From: Candidatus Dormiibacterota bacterium
GTDB lineage: Bacteria > Chloroflexota > Dormibacteria > Aeolococcales > Aeolococcaceae
Direction of reading: 5' to 3'
Assembly (NCBI GenBank): GCA_036495095.1
Contig: DASXNK010000080.1
Coordinates: forward strand, 1-32,458
Length of the DNA: 32,458 nt
Part shown: in pieces, positions 8,567-15,474 of the stretch
Layout of the letters: every line of letters starts with the position of its first letter
Numbering within the stretch: the stretch's first letter is position 1
The notes under the pieces: model-generated
Database searches by the model: none
The model's input: only the letters and a program-made list of their open reading frames with translations
What the model was told of the DNA's origin: nothing
Translations under genes and position numbers: made by a program

Positions 8567-9376
8567 ATGGACGGCGTGCAGGAGCGAGACCTCGCGCGGT
8601 CTGCTGTCGCACCGCCGGAGCGAGAGCAGCTCCGCCGGATCCCGCTCGCGCTGCTGCGCCCCCGCTCCGACCAGCCGCGGCGGCGCATGGGGGAGCGGGC
8701 GCTCGCGGAGCTCGCCCAGAGCATCCGCACCCACGGCGTGCTGCAGCCGATCCGCGCCCGGCAGCAGGGTGAGGTGTACCGGATCATCGCCGGCGAACGG
8801 CGGTGGCGGGCGGCGCGCATGGCCGGCCTGCGCGACATCCCCGCGATCATCGTGGAGAGGGACGACGAGCGCGCCTACCTCGAGGCGCTGATCGAGAACG
8901 TCCAGCGCGAGGAGCTCAACGCCGTCGACCGTGCCCTGGCGCTGAAGCGGCTGCGGGTCACCTACCACCTCGGGTCGTGGCAGGAGGTGGGCGAGCTCGT
9001 CGGCCTCTCCCGCCAGCACGTCCACAACCTGCTCAAGGTGACCCGGCTGCCCGAGGCGATGCGCGAGGACGTCCGCGCCGGCGACCTCACCGGCAAGCAC
9101 GCCCGTGCCCTGCTCCGCCTCCAGGACCGCCCCGACGAGCAGTCGCGGCTCTGGGAGCGGATCCACGCCGAGAAGCTCTCCGCGCGGGCCACCGACCGGG
9201 CGGCGCGCGCCGCCACCCCGGCGGCGGCCGCGGTGTCGCCGGCCACCGACCTGGCCTCGCTGGTCGACGAGATGATGGCCGGGCTGACCGCGGCGGGCAC
9301 CGAGGGGCTGCGGGCGGCGCATCACCAGCTCCTCGACCTCCACCAGCGGCTGACCCGGGTGCTGGGAACCGGCTGA
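8567..9376 (+). CDS. ParB/Spo0J-family DNA-binding CTPase-like protein (orphan)
   Basis: A 269-residue ParB. The N-terminal motifs that form the CTP pocket are present: QPR (36-38), VLQP (58-61), GERRWRAA (76-83) and ENVQREELN (110-118). The central HTH is around 135-160 (WQEVGELVGLSRQHVHNLL). The C-terminus is short but ends in a helical stretch that could dimerise. Canonical ParB acts with ParA in chromosome segregation. No parA is adjacent and no full parS site was seen, so this is either a separated parB or a Noc-like or regulatory paralogue. The start is supported by the TATGGT box 9 nt upstream. Confidence 0.9.
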   Translation: MDGVQERDLARSAVAPPEREQLRRIPLALLRPRSDQPRRRMGERALAELAQSIRTHGVLQPIRARQQGEVYRIIAGERRWRAARMAGLRDIPAIIVERDDERAYLEALIENVQREELNAVDRALALKRLRVTYHLGSWQEVGELVGLSRQHVHNLLKVTRLPEAMREDVRAGDLTGKHARALLRLQDRPDEQSRLWERIHAEKLSARATDRAARAATPAAAAVSPATDLASLVDEMMAGLTAAGTEGLRAAHHQLLDLHQRLTRVLGTG

Positions 9377-9403
9377 GGCGCCGCCCGGTCGAGCTCCTCC
9401 CCC

Positions 9404-9418
9404 GTACGAGTCGTAGGT
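9404..9418 (+). promoter_or_regulatory. Palindrome and -10-like box before the HTH-TM gene
   Basis: TACGAGTCGTA (9404-9414) is a perfect 11-bp palindrome overlapping a TAGGTT -10 candidate (9413-9418). It could be an operator for autoregulation by the HTH protein encoded downstream (inference). Confidence 0.35.
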
Positions 9419-9471
9419 TTCGCGACTGCTCGGACGTTGAAGGGTGGGCCACCGAGAAGGGAGAGACGGCG

Positions 9472-10635
9472 ATGGCGGACCACCCGAGCGAGCAGCTGCC
9501 GATCGGCCAGCGGATCATGCGCTACCGGGTCCGGGCCGGCATGTCGCGAGCTCAGCTGTCCGGCCTCATCGGCAAGTCGCCGAGCTGGCTCTACAAGGTG
9601 GAGCGCGGTCTCCTCACCCCCGACCGGCTGTCGGTCCTGTCCGAGCTGGCCGCCGTCCTCCGGGTGGACATCAGCGAGCTCGCCGGCGCCCCCGTCCATC
9701 CCGCCCTGGTGCCGCCGCCGCCCGCGAACGTCGCCGCACCGGACGGCGCCGCGCCGCCCGCCCCCGAGCCGCCGGCCCCGCCGCCCGCTCCGGTCGTCGT
9801 TCTGGCCGCGGTGGAGGACGCCGCCCCGCCGGTGCCGGAGCCACCTCCGCCGCCCTGGCCCGCGACCTGGCCGTGGGAGCGCCGCCGCGCGGTCGTGGCG
9901 GTGCTCGCCGCGGCGGTCGCCGTCGTCCTCTGTGTGCTCCTCCGCGGCGCCATCTCCCCCCACGGCGGCGGCGACGACCCCCGGGCCCGGGCGGCGCCGC
10001 CGATGACCGTGTTCCCGGCCTCGCCGCAGGGGCCGCCCGGCCCCGCGGCCGCCGGCGCCCCGGAGCCGGTGGCGGACTCGAGCCCGGTGGTCGCCGCCCT
10101 CCCCCCGGCCACCGGACCGCAGCCGCCGCCGCCCGGATCGACGGCCGCGCACCCGCCCGGCGGCGCGCCCGGAGCGGCCCGCTCCCAGGGCGCCGCCGCC
10201 CGGACCTCGACCGCGGCCGCCGCCCCGCCGGGCCCGGCGTCGCCATCCCCCTCGACCCGGGACCTGGCGGCGTGGTGGCCGTGGGCCGCCGCCGCGTCCT
10301 CCGGCGCCTGCGACGGGTCGCAGTCCGGTGGCTGCAGCCAGGGCAGCGGCCAGGCGGGCAGGTGCTCGAACGCCGCCTACGACGGCGACACCGGTGCGGT
10401 GCCGGACGCCGCCTCCTGGCACCTCACCGTCCAGGTGGGGAGCGGGGGGACGCTGTGCGCCCACTGGAACAACCCGGGCATCGAGGGAACGCTCACCGGA
10501 CCCGACGGACGCAGCCGGGTCGTGCACGGCGACACCTGGATGGTGCTGAGCGCCGGCCCGGGCCGGTACACGCTGCAGCTCCGCCGGGTGGACCCGAGCC
10601 GGCCGGACCACGCTCTCCTGCAGCTGTTCGTGTAG
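9472..10635 (+). CDS. XRE-type HTH protein with one TM and a Cys-containing external domain (RodZ-like layout)
   Basis: A 387-residue protein. A cytoplasmic XRE helix-turn-helix (about 11-66, QRIMRYRVRAGMSRAQLSGL and following) is followed by a Pro/Ala-rich linker (75-135), a single TM (139-158), a long Pro/Ala/Ser-rich extracellular stretch (160-275) and a compact C-terminal domain (about 280-387) with four Cys residues and a beta-rich end. RodZ has the same order, but its HTH is divergent and contacts MreB; here the HTH looks like a true DNA binder. The ATG at 9472 has AAGGGAG about 8 nt upstream. It may link envelope state to transcription, or tether DNA to the membrane next to ParB; this is a guess. 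Confidence 0.8.
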   Translation: MADHPSEQLPIGQRIMRYRVRAGMSRAQLSGLIGKSPSWLYKVERGLLTPDRLSVLSELAAVLRVDISELAGAPVHPALVPPPPANVAAPDGAAPPAPEPPAPPPAPVVVLAAVEDAAPPVPEPPPPPWPATWPWERRRAVVAVLAAAVAVVLCVLLRGAISPHGGGDDPRARAAPPMTVFPASPQGPPGPAAAGAPEPVADSSPVVAALPPATGPQPPPPGSTAAHPPGGAPGAARSQGAAARTSTAAAAPPGPASPSPSTRDLAAWWPWAAAASSGACDGSQSGGCSQGSGQAGRCSNAAYDGDTGAVPDAASWHLTVQVGSGGTLCAHWNNPGIEGTLTGPDGRSRVVHGDTWMVLSAGPGRYTLQLRRVDPSRPDHALLQLFV

Positions 10636-10664
10636 CCCGGCGGACCACGATCCCAGATTGCGCA

Positions 10665-10680
10665 CGAAAGTGTGAAGCGC
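10665..10680 (+). promoter_or_regulatory. Second copy of the 16-bp parB-upstream element
   Basis: An exact copy of CGAAAGTGTGAAGCGC, 92 bp upstream of the ATG at 10757. The shared position before two genes of one cluster suggests a common regulator or sigma factor. Confidence 0.5.
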
Positions 10681-10756
10681 CCCTCGGCGCCGCGCCCAGC
10701 ATGGCGCGGGGTCGGGCTGCACCGGCCCGTCGGTCCGGGAACCGGAGGAGTGCGCG

Positions 10757-11203
10757 ATGCGGTTCGATGCGGTCACGTCCTGGGCGCTGCCGCTGGTGAT
10801 GCGGCGCCCGCTGTGCATGGTGGCGACGCTCTGCCTGGTCGCGGCCGCGACCAGCGCGGTCACCCTCGCGGTGATTCCGCCCGACCACCTCGCCGCCGCC
10901 TCCGAGCCCTTCGACGGCCTGCCCTACGGCTCCGCGACCTCGGGCGCGCCGGCGCCGGGCCCGGTGCGGGCGGCGAACCCGCCGGTGCTGGACGCCCCGG
11001 CGTCACCGCACACCGCGTCCGCCCCGGCGCACCGCCCCGACCGGCCCACCGTGCCGGCCACGGCCGCCCTCGGAGTGCCCGCTCCGCCGCCGCCCACCGC
11101 GGGGACCGGCAGCCACCGACCCGGGCTGATCGAGCCCCACCTCCCCGCGCCGGCAGCCTCCCTCCTGGAGACGGTCGGATGGCTCATCCCCGGCGGGGGG
11201 TGA
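10757..11203 (+). CDS. Small membrane-anchored Pro-rich protein
   Basis: A 148-residue protein with a hydrophobic segment at about 19-40, acting as an uncleaved anchor or signal, and a Pro/Ala-rich exported remainder without domains. The ATG at 10757 is preceded by CGGAGGAG about 6 nt upstream, a strong ribosome binding site. It shares the 16-bp upstream element with parB and follows the HTH-TM gene in the same direction. No family is recognised. Confidence 0.7.
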   Translation: MRFDAVTSWALPLVMRRPLCMVATLCLVAAATSAVTLAVIPPDHLAAASEPFDGLPYGSATSGAPAPGPVRAANPPVLDAPASPHTASAPAHRPDRPTVPATAALGVPAPPPPTAGTGSHRPGLIEPHLPAPAASLLETVGWLIPGGG

Positions 11204-11468
11204 CCGCGGGAGCGCCCGCCGTCCATCCGGGTTCGGCTCCGCGGGGCGGCACCATCCCAGCGCCTCGTAGCGGCCAGCGCGTGCGCCGCTGCCGGGGTGG
11301 TTGACGTGCGTCAACCCACTCTGTGCCTGATGCAGTCAGACCGAGCCGGTACGCTCCCGGACGTTCTCCGGACGTCCTGCTGACGCACCCGAACGTCACA
11401 GCCCCCTCCCACGCACCTGGACGTCAGCGACCCAGCGGAGTCGACGCCTCCAACCGGGCAACCGAGCG
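11204..11468. other. Non-coding stretch with palindrome and ACGT boxes
   Basis: No convincing gene. It holds a weak GCGGG/CCCGC hairpin (11206-11219), a perfect 18-bp palindrome (11299-11316), a TACGCT -10-like box (11350-11355) and four ACGT-core octamers (11359, 11370, 11391 and 11419). Base composition is less extreme than in its neighbours. Confidence 0.5.
11299..11316. promoter_or_regulatory. Perfect 18-bp inverted repeat, probable operator
   Basis: GGTTGACG-TG-CGTCAACC has 8-bp perfect arms. TTGACG inside it also looks like a -35 element. No obvious regulator gene is adjacent; the closest is marR at 12073. Confidence 0.55.
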
Positions 11469-11960
11469 ATGCGAAGCGGGATACCCCGAATCCTTGGCGA
11501 CACGGCGGTGCAGGTCGGTGACGGCCGCATCGCTGTCGCCCTCATCTTCCTTGCCGTCATCGCTCTGATCCTCATCGGGAGGATGACGTCGGCCAAGACG
11601 AAACGACTCTCGCCCGGGGAGGACGCCCCCTGGACCGGCCGGTACGGGATGACCTTGAAGGCGCATGCGAACGTGGACAGGGGCGTTCAGCTCCCGCCGC
11701 CAAATCCGTCGCGGAAGGACGAGAAGTGGAGACTCGAGAACGCGCACTCCGGATCGGGATGGCTCGTCGTCGTCCTGGCATTGGCGGTCGTGGGCGCGCT
11801 TGCCTACGGTCAGGTCGACGTGTCGGGTCTTCAACGACTCGGCTCGAACGCGACCGGCTCGGCGAGCCTGGCACCACCTCCACCGCGGCAACCGGCTGCT
11901 CGCCAGCACCTGCGACAACATGGCCGCCACGGCGTCCGGACCCATCGTCCGAACGACTAG
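11469..11960 (+). CDS. Hypothetical two-TM membrane protein
   Basis: A 163-residue frame with two clear TM segments (about 20-39 and 97-113) separated by a polar region of about 55 residues (WTGRYGMTLKAHANVDRG), and a Pro/Arg/His-rich tail that may be read-through of poor coding quality. There is no strong ribosome binding site or -10 box; GTG 11508 is an alternative start. Codon third positions are less GC-biased than in neighbouring genes. The hydrophobic segments argue for a real gene, but I cannot name it. Confidence 0.45.
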   Translation: MRSGIPRILGDTAVQVGDGRIAVALIFLAVIALILIGRMTSAKTKRLSPGEDAPWTGRYGMTLKAHANVDRGVQLPPPNPSRKDEKWRLENAHSGSGWLVVVLALAVVGALAYGQVDVSGLQRLGSNATGSASLAPPPPRQPAARQHLRQHGRHGVRTHRPND

Positions 11961-12072
11961 GGCCGGGAAGGCCGGTGGCGCCGCCATGGCGCCGCTCGCT
12001 TCCAGGGGCGCAGATCGCGTCCACACCGGCGCTGTGACCGCCGGTGCCGGCTCGGCGGATGCCCCGGCGGTC

Positions 12073-12540
12073 CTATCGCCCCGGGGCCACCCTCCGCGGG
12101 GCCCCGGGCAGCTCCTCCAGCACCCTCTCCAGGGCACCGCGCACCACCCGGGTCTCCTCGGCGCTGAGATGCCCGGAGAAGTACGACGCGATGCCGCGCA
12201 GGTGCACCGGAGCGGCCCGGCGCAGGGCGGCGCGACCGTCACGGGTGATGGTCGCGAACCACGACCGCCGATCCGCCGGGTCCGGCTCCCGCTCCACCAG
12301 CCCCGCCTCGACCATCTCGTCGACGATCCGGCTCACCCGGGTGCGGCTGACCACGACCCGCTCGCCCAGCTCGCTCATCCGCAGCCGCCGCTCCGGGGCG
12401 GAGCTCAGCGCCAGGAGCACGTCGTACCACGCCAGCGAGAGCCCGCGCTCCGACTGCAGCTCGAGCTCGAGGCGCCCCACCAGCGCCGCGTGACAGCGCA
12501 GCAGCGCCGCCCAGGCGGCGACTCCGTCGTCGTCCCTCAT
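12073..12540 (-). CDS. MarR-family transcriptional regulator
   Basis: A 155-residue winged-helix regulator. The DNA-binding part lies around 45-105 (LRMSELGERVVVSRTRVSRIVDEM, then the wing DPADRRSWFATITRDGRAAL), between dimerisation helices. The ATG at 12540 has TAGCGT (12553-12548) 7 nt upstream, suggesting a leaderless transcript. MarR proteins usually repress themselves and a neighbouring transport or detoxification gene in response to small aromatic ligands. No such intact target is next to it; the divergent side is a 347-bp stretch of poor coding quality. Confidence 0.9.
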   Translation of the reverse strand: MRDDDGVAAWAALLRCHAALVGRLELELQSERGLSLAWYDVLLALSSAPERRLRMSELGERVVVSRTRVSRIVDEMVEAGLVEREPDPADRRSWFATITRDGRAALRRAAPVHLRGIASYFSGHLSAEETRVVRGALERVLEELPGAPRRVAPGR

Positions 12541-12887
12541 CGGCGGCACGCTACCACAGCATCGCGTGCGTCCACATCTTGTGCATGAGCACGCATCGAT
12601 AGCATGGTCCACGCCGGCGGCGGGCATCGGCCGGATCATCACCGGAGACGGTCATGAACACCATCGGTCGCAAACCCGGCTCAGGGCGAGGAGCGACCGT
12701 GGAGACGTCGTCCCGGTGGAGGCGCTTCCCCCCGCCCACCACGCGCGCGAGCACCCTCCCGGGGCGTCCCCGAGCACGCCGAGGGCAGGGGGGACCGGAT
12801 CGGGGCCGGCCTCCCCGTCGACAGCGGCGTCGCCGCCCCAGGCTGATTCGGCGGCCGCCGCGGTGCGCGGCCTCATACTGGCGGGCG
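12541..12887. other. marR upstream region, possible gene remnant
   Basis: Holds the marR promoter, a GTGC-ATGA-GCAC dyad (12581-12592) that may be the MarR operator, a plus-strand TAGCAT box (12600-12605) and an ATG at 12654 with GGAG 8 nt before it. The frame from 12654 continues into the next gene, but it encodes an Arg/Pro-rich stretch with poor third-position bias. I treat it as untranslated or decayed. Confidence 0.4.
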
Positions 12888-13832
12888 ATGCCCCTCTTCC
12901 GCCGGCGCCGGGAGCCGCCGCCCGAGCCCGAACCAGAGCCCGAGCGCGAGGCGCCGCCGGCGTCCGAGCCCGGGTACTGGCAGCGCATCCTCGAGGCCGA
13001 CCAGCAGCGGCTGCTGCTCAGCTGTGTGACCGGCGACCTGCGCGGCCGCGGCCACCTGCCGCGCATGGAGGGCTCCGTCGTCGTCATCGACCGTGCCTCG
13101 GGCCCGCTGGTGCTGGGCCTCGACAACCTCGCGCAGGTCTGCGCGCAGCATCCCTCCGGCGAGTGGCCCGAGCTGGTGCGCGCCCACTTCGACTCGATGC
13201 CGCTGCGCGAGCTGCCGCTTCCTCCCGATTTCGCCAGCGCGAGGGCGATGCTCCGCGTCCGCCTCTACGGCTCCGACACCAACCTCGGCGAGGCGCTGCG
13301 ACGGCCACTGACCGAGTCGGTGGCGGTGGTGCTGGTGCTCGACTACCCGCGAGCGATCCAGTCGGTGTCGTCCGAAACTCTGCAGGGCTGGGACGTCTCC
13401 GAGGACGAGGCGTTCTCGGCGGCGGTCGAGGGCACCTGGGCCGAGCCGGTGCCGGAGCGCGAGGAGGTCGGCGACCCCGACGCCGCGGGCTTCACGGTGC
13501 TCCACGGCGAGTCGTTCTACACCGCGTCGCACGTGCTCCACCTGCCCACCCTGATGCACGACCTGCCGCCCGCGGGAGCGCTGCTGGCGATCCCCAACCG
13601 GCACCTGGTCGGCGTCCACCTGCTGCGCAGCGCCTCCGGAGCGCTGGGCGCGGTGGGCGCGATGATCCCCTTCGCCGCCGACTTCCATCAGCGCGGGCCG
13701 GGGGCGATCTCACCGGGGCTGCTGTGGTGGCGCAACGGGGGCTTCGTCGACCTGCCGGTGGTGCGGCGCACCGACCGGGCCGAGCTCCATCCGCCGGGGG
13801 AGTTCACCGCCCTGCTCGACACCCTGCCCTGA
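12888..13832 (+). CDS. DUF1444-like hypothetical protein
   Basis: A 314-residue soluble protein with a short basic N-terminus, a Pro/Glu stretch (8-25) and a folded remainder. The segment LVLDYPRAIQSVSSETLQGW, followed by DVSEDEAFSAAVEG and later PPAGALLAIPNRHLV, resembles the YtpQ/DUF1444 pattern (L..W.vs.de...A, then a ...vaiPnRd.l strand). This is inference from memory, and the function of that family is unknown. The ATG at 12888 has CATACT (12874-12879) 8 nt upstream and no Shine-Dalgarno, which decides this start over the in-frame ATG at 12654. Confidence 0.7.
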   Translation: MPLFRRRREPPPEPEPEPEREAPPASEPGYWQRILEADQQRLLLSCVTGDLRGRGHLPRMEGSVVVIDRASGPLVLGLDNLAQVCAQHPSGEWPELVRAHFDSMPLRELPLPPDFASARAMLRVRLYGSDTNLGEALRRPLTESVAVVLVLDYPRAIQSVSSETLQGWDVSEDEAFSAAVEGTWAEPVPEREEVGDPDAAGFTVLHGESFYTASHVLHLPTLMHDLPPAGALLAIPNRHLVGVHLLRSASGALGAVGAMIPFAADFHQRGPGAISPGLLWWRNGGFVDLPVVRRTDRAELHPPGEFTALLDTLP

Positions 13833-13833
13833 G

Positions 13834-13855
13834 GGTGGCGGCCAGCGCCGCCACC
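13834..13855. terminator. Bidirectional hairpin between convergent genes
   Basis: GGTGGCGGC and GCCGCCACC form a perfect 9-bp stem with a 4-nt loop in the 32-bp gap between the DUF1444-like gene and the lipid kinase. No U-tract. Confidence 0.6.
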
Positions 13856-13864
13856 GCCGCCGGC

Positions 13865-14794
13865 CTACGCATGCTCGACGTCGACGAAGCTCTGGGCCAC
13901 CGCCACCCGCAGCCCCTCGGCGGCGAGCAGGAAGTCCCCGGGGATGTTGCCGGCGAGCTCGCCGTCGAGGATGACCCCCTGGAGGGTGTCGCTGTGGACG
14001 CGCAGGCCGCCGGTGTGCTCGAGGAGGAGGCCACGGGGCAGCCGGTGGGGGCGGAACACCACCGACACCGCCGCGGCGATCAGGCGGTGCAGCGGCATGT
14101 CCTCGACGGCGAGGACGTCGAGGCGCCGGTCGTCGAGGTCCGATCCGGGGAGGGCCAGCCGCAGCCAGCCGCCGAAGATCGGCGCGTTGACCACGGAGAG
14201 ATGGATGACGGTGGTCTCGACCTGCCGGCCGTCGAGGTGGAGCGTGCAGGTGAAGGGGTTGCGGTGCCGCAGCGCGACCAGCGCGGCCACCGCGTAGGTG
14301 AGATGGCGGAGGCGCCGCCGGATCGTCGGCCGGGTCGCCAGCTTGGCGAACTCGACGTCGATGCCCATGGCGGCGGCGTGGACGAAGTGGCGGGCGGGAG
14401 CTCCGGGGGTCACGAACTGGCCGACGTCGATGGTGGCCACCTTGCCGTCGACGAGCACGCGCACCGCGTCCTCGACCCGGGCGGGGATGCAGAGGCTGCG
14501 GGCGACGTCGTTCGACGTCCCCAGGGGGAGGATGCCCAGCACCGCGCCGGTGTCGGCGACGCAGCCGACCACCGCTCCCACGGTGCCGTCGCCCCCGGCG
14601 GCGACGATCAGCGGCCGCTCGGGCTCGGGCCGCGCCGCCCACCCCTCGACCCTGCCCAGCTCGCGGATGTCCACCTCCTCGACGATCTCCAGCCCGTTGC
14701 GGACGAGGGCGTCCCGGGCGGTGCCGAGCAGCCGCGCCGACCTCCCGGCGTGCGGATTGCTGACCAGGACGACGGTGCGCGGCAGCTGTGACAT
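13865..14794 (-). CDS. Diacylglycerol kinase-family lipid kinase
   Basis: A 309-residue protein of the DagK/YegS type. The nucleotide loop GGDGT is at 67-71 and LGTSNDVAR at 91-99, both diagnostic. The C-terminal beta-sandwich domain carries RRLDVLAVEDMP and ends with the DGELAG-type motif. It would phosphorylate diacylglycerol or a related lipid at the inner face of the membrane, recycling lipid into phospholipid. The ATG at 14794 has TAGCCT (14809-14804) 9 nt upstream, again the leaderless pattern. Exact lipid substrate unknown. Confidence 0.92.
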   Translation of the reverse strand: MSQLPRTVVLVSNPHAGRSARLLGTARDALVRNGLEIVEEVDIRELGRVEGWAARPEPERPLIVAAGGDGTVGAVVGCVADTGAVLGILPLGTSNDVARSLCIPARVEDAVRVLVDGKVATIDVGQFVTPGAPARHFVHAAAMGIDVEFAKLATRPTIRRRLRHLTYAVAALVALRHRNPFTCTLHLDGRQVETTVIHLSVVNAPIFGGWLRLALPGSDLDDRRLDVLAVEDMPLHRLIAAAVSVVFRPHRLPRGLLLEHTGGLRVHSDTLQGVILDGELAGNIPGDFLLAAEGLRVAVAQSFVDVEHA

Positions 14795-14861
14795 GGGTGA
14801 TCCAGGCTACCGCTCGGGACGGCGCACACGGCCCGGGCGGTGATCGGTGACACTGGAGTCC

Positions 14862-15260
14862 ATGAGTGAGCAGTCCGAGGCGCTGGAGCGCATCGCCGGC
14901 TCGATCGCTCCCCTGCGGTCGTCCACCCCGGCCGAGGTGCGGGACATGACGGAGCGCCCGTTCGCCGTGACCGCGAACCTCGCCCGGTGGCTGGTCGAGA
15001 ACCGCAGCGACCTCGCGGACACCGAGCTCAGGGCGCTCTTCGACGCCATCGAGCGGCAGCTTCTCGCCGGCAGCAGACCGGTCCGCGAGCTGGTGGCCGA
15101 GGGGCTGCTCGAGGACCTGCAGACCCTCGGCGCCAAGCAGGGGACGCCGGACGAGGCGTGGGTCCAGCACCTCGGCGCGCGCACGCTGCAGACCTGGCGG
15201 CTGATCCAGGACCTCTGGGCGGGCCGCATCACCGCTGAGGACTACCGGCGCCGGCTGTGA
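14862..15260 (+). CDS. Small helical protein, DUF7674-like (tentative)
   Basis: A 132-residue, mainly helical protein. The core (FAVTANLARWLVENRSDLAD followed by LRALFDAIERQLLAGSRPVRELVAEGLLEDLQ) resembles the DUF7674 pattern, an immunity-protein-like family, from memory; treat as tentative. The ATG at 14862 has TGGAG just upstream and a GACACT box 7 nt away; a GTG at 14847 is possible. The gene stands alone between the lipid kinase and tRNA-Asp, and no toxin gene is next to it. Confidence 0.7.
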   Translation: MSEQSEALERIAGSIAPLRSSTPAEVRDMTERPFAVTANLARWLVENRSDLADTELRALFDAIERQLLAGSRPVRELVAEGLLEDLQTLGAKQGTPDEAWVQHLGARTLQTWRLIQDLWAGRITAEDYRRRL

Positions 15261-15275
15261 TCTCCGCGCCCCGCG

Positions 15276-15290
15276 CCGGGATTCTCCCGG
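15276..15290. terminator. Short hairpin between a convergent gene and tRNA
   Basis: CCGGGA-TTC-TCCCGG, a 6-bp perfect stem lying downstream of both the small helical protein and tRNA-Asp, so it may end both transcripts. Confidence 0.45.
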
Positions 15291-15300
15291 GGAGCGCCGC

Positions 15301-15379
15301 TGGCGACCCCGATCGGATTCGAACCGACGATCTCCACCTTGACAGGGTGGCGTGTTAGGCCAGGCTACACCACGGGGCC
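15301..15379 (-). tRNA. tRNA-Asp (anticodon GTC)
   Basis: On the minus strand the acceptor arm GGCCCCG pairs with CGGGGTC (one G-T pair), the anticodon stem CCACC/GGTGG holds the loop CTGTCAA with anticodon GTC, and the T arm contains GGTTCGAATCC. The discriminator is G73, as expected for Asp, and the 3' CCA is encoded (15303-15301). A TATCAT -10 candidate lies at 15400-15395. Confidence 0.97.
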
Positions 15380-15394
15380 GCGGGCGCTGCCGGG

Positions 15395-15400
15395 ATGATA
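15395..15400 (-). promoter_or_regulatory. -10 box of tRNA-Asp
   Basis: TATCAT on the minus strand, 15 nt before the mature 5' end; the -35 region is weak (CCGAGG at 17-bp spacing). Confidence 0.45.
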
Positions 15401-15474
15401 GCACCGGCCTCCGGCGGCCTCGGCCGGCATCCCGGCGCCGCCGCGGACCGCCCGCCTCCGTAGAATCGTCCGAG

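Noticed and set aside
8803-9471. In-frame N-terminal extension of the HTH-TM gene into parB
   Set aside because: The extension overlaps parB in another frame, and the ATG at 9472 has a proper ribosome site.
11424-12242. Minus-strand frame opposite the two-TM protein
   Set aside because: Overlaps marR in another frame and shows no domain or membrane pattern.
12566-14791. 741-codon plus-strand frame across marR upstream, the DUF1444-like gene and the lipid kinase
   Set aside because: It runs antisense to the clear lipid kinase and out of frame with the DUF1444-like gene; composition is typical of a GC shadow.
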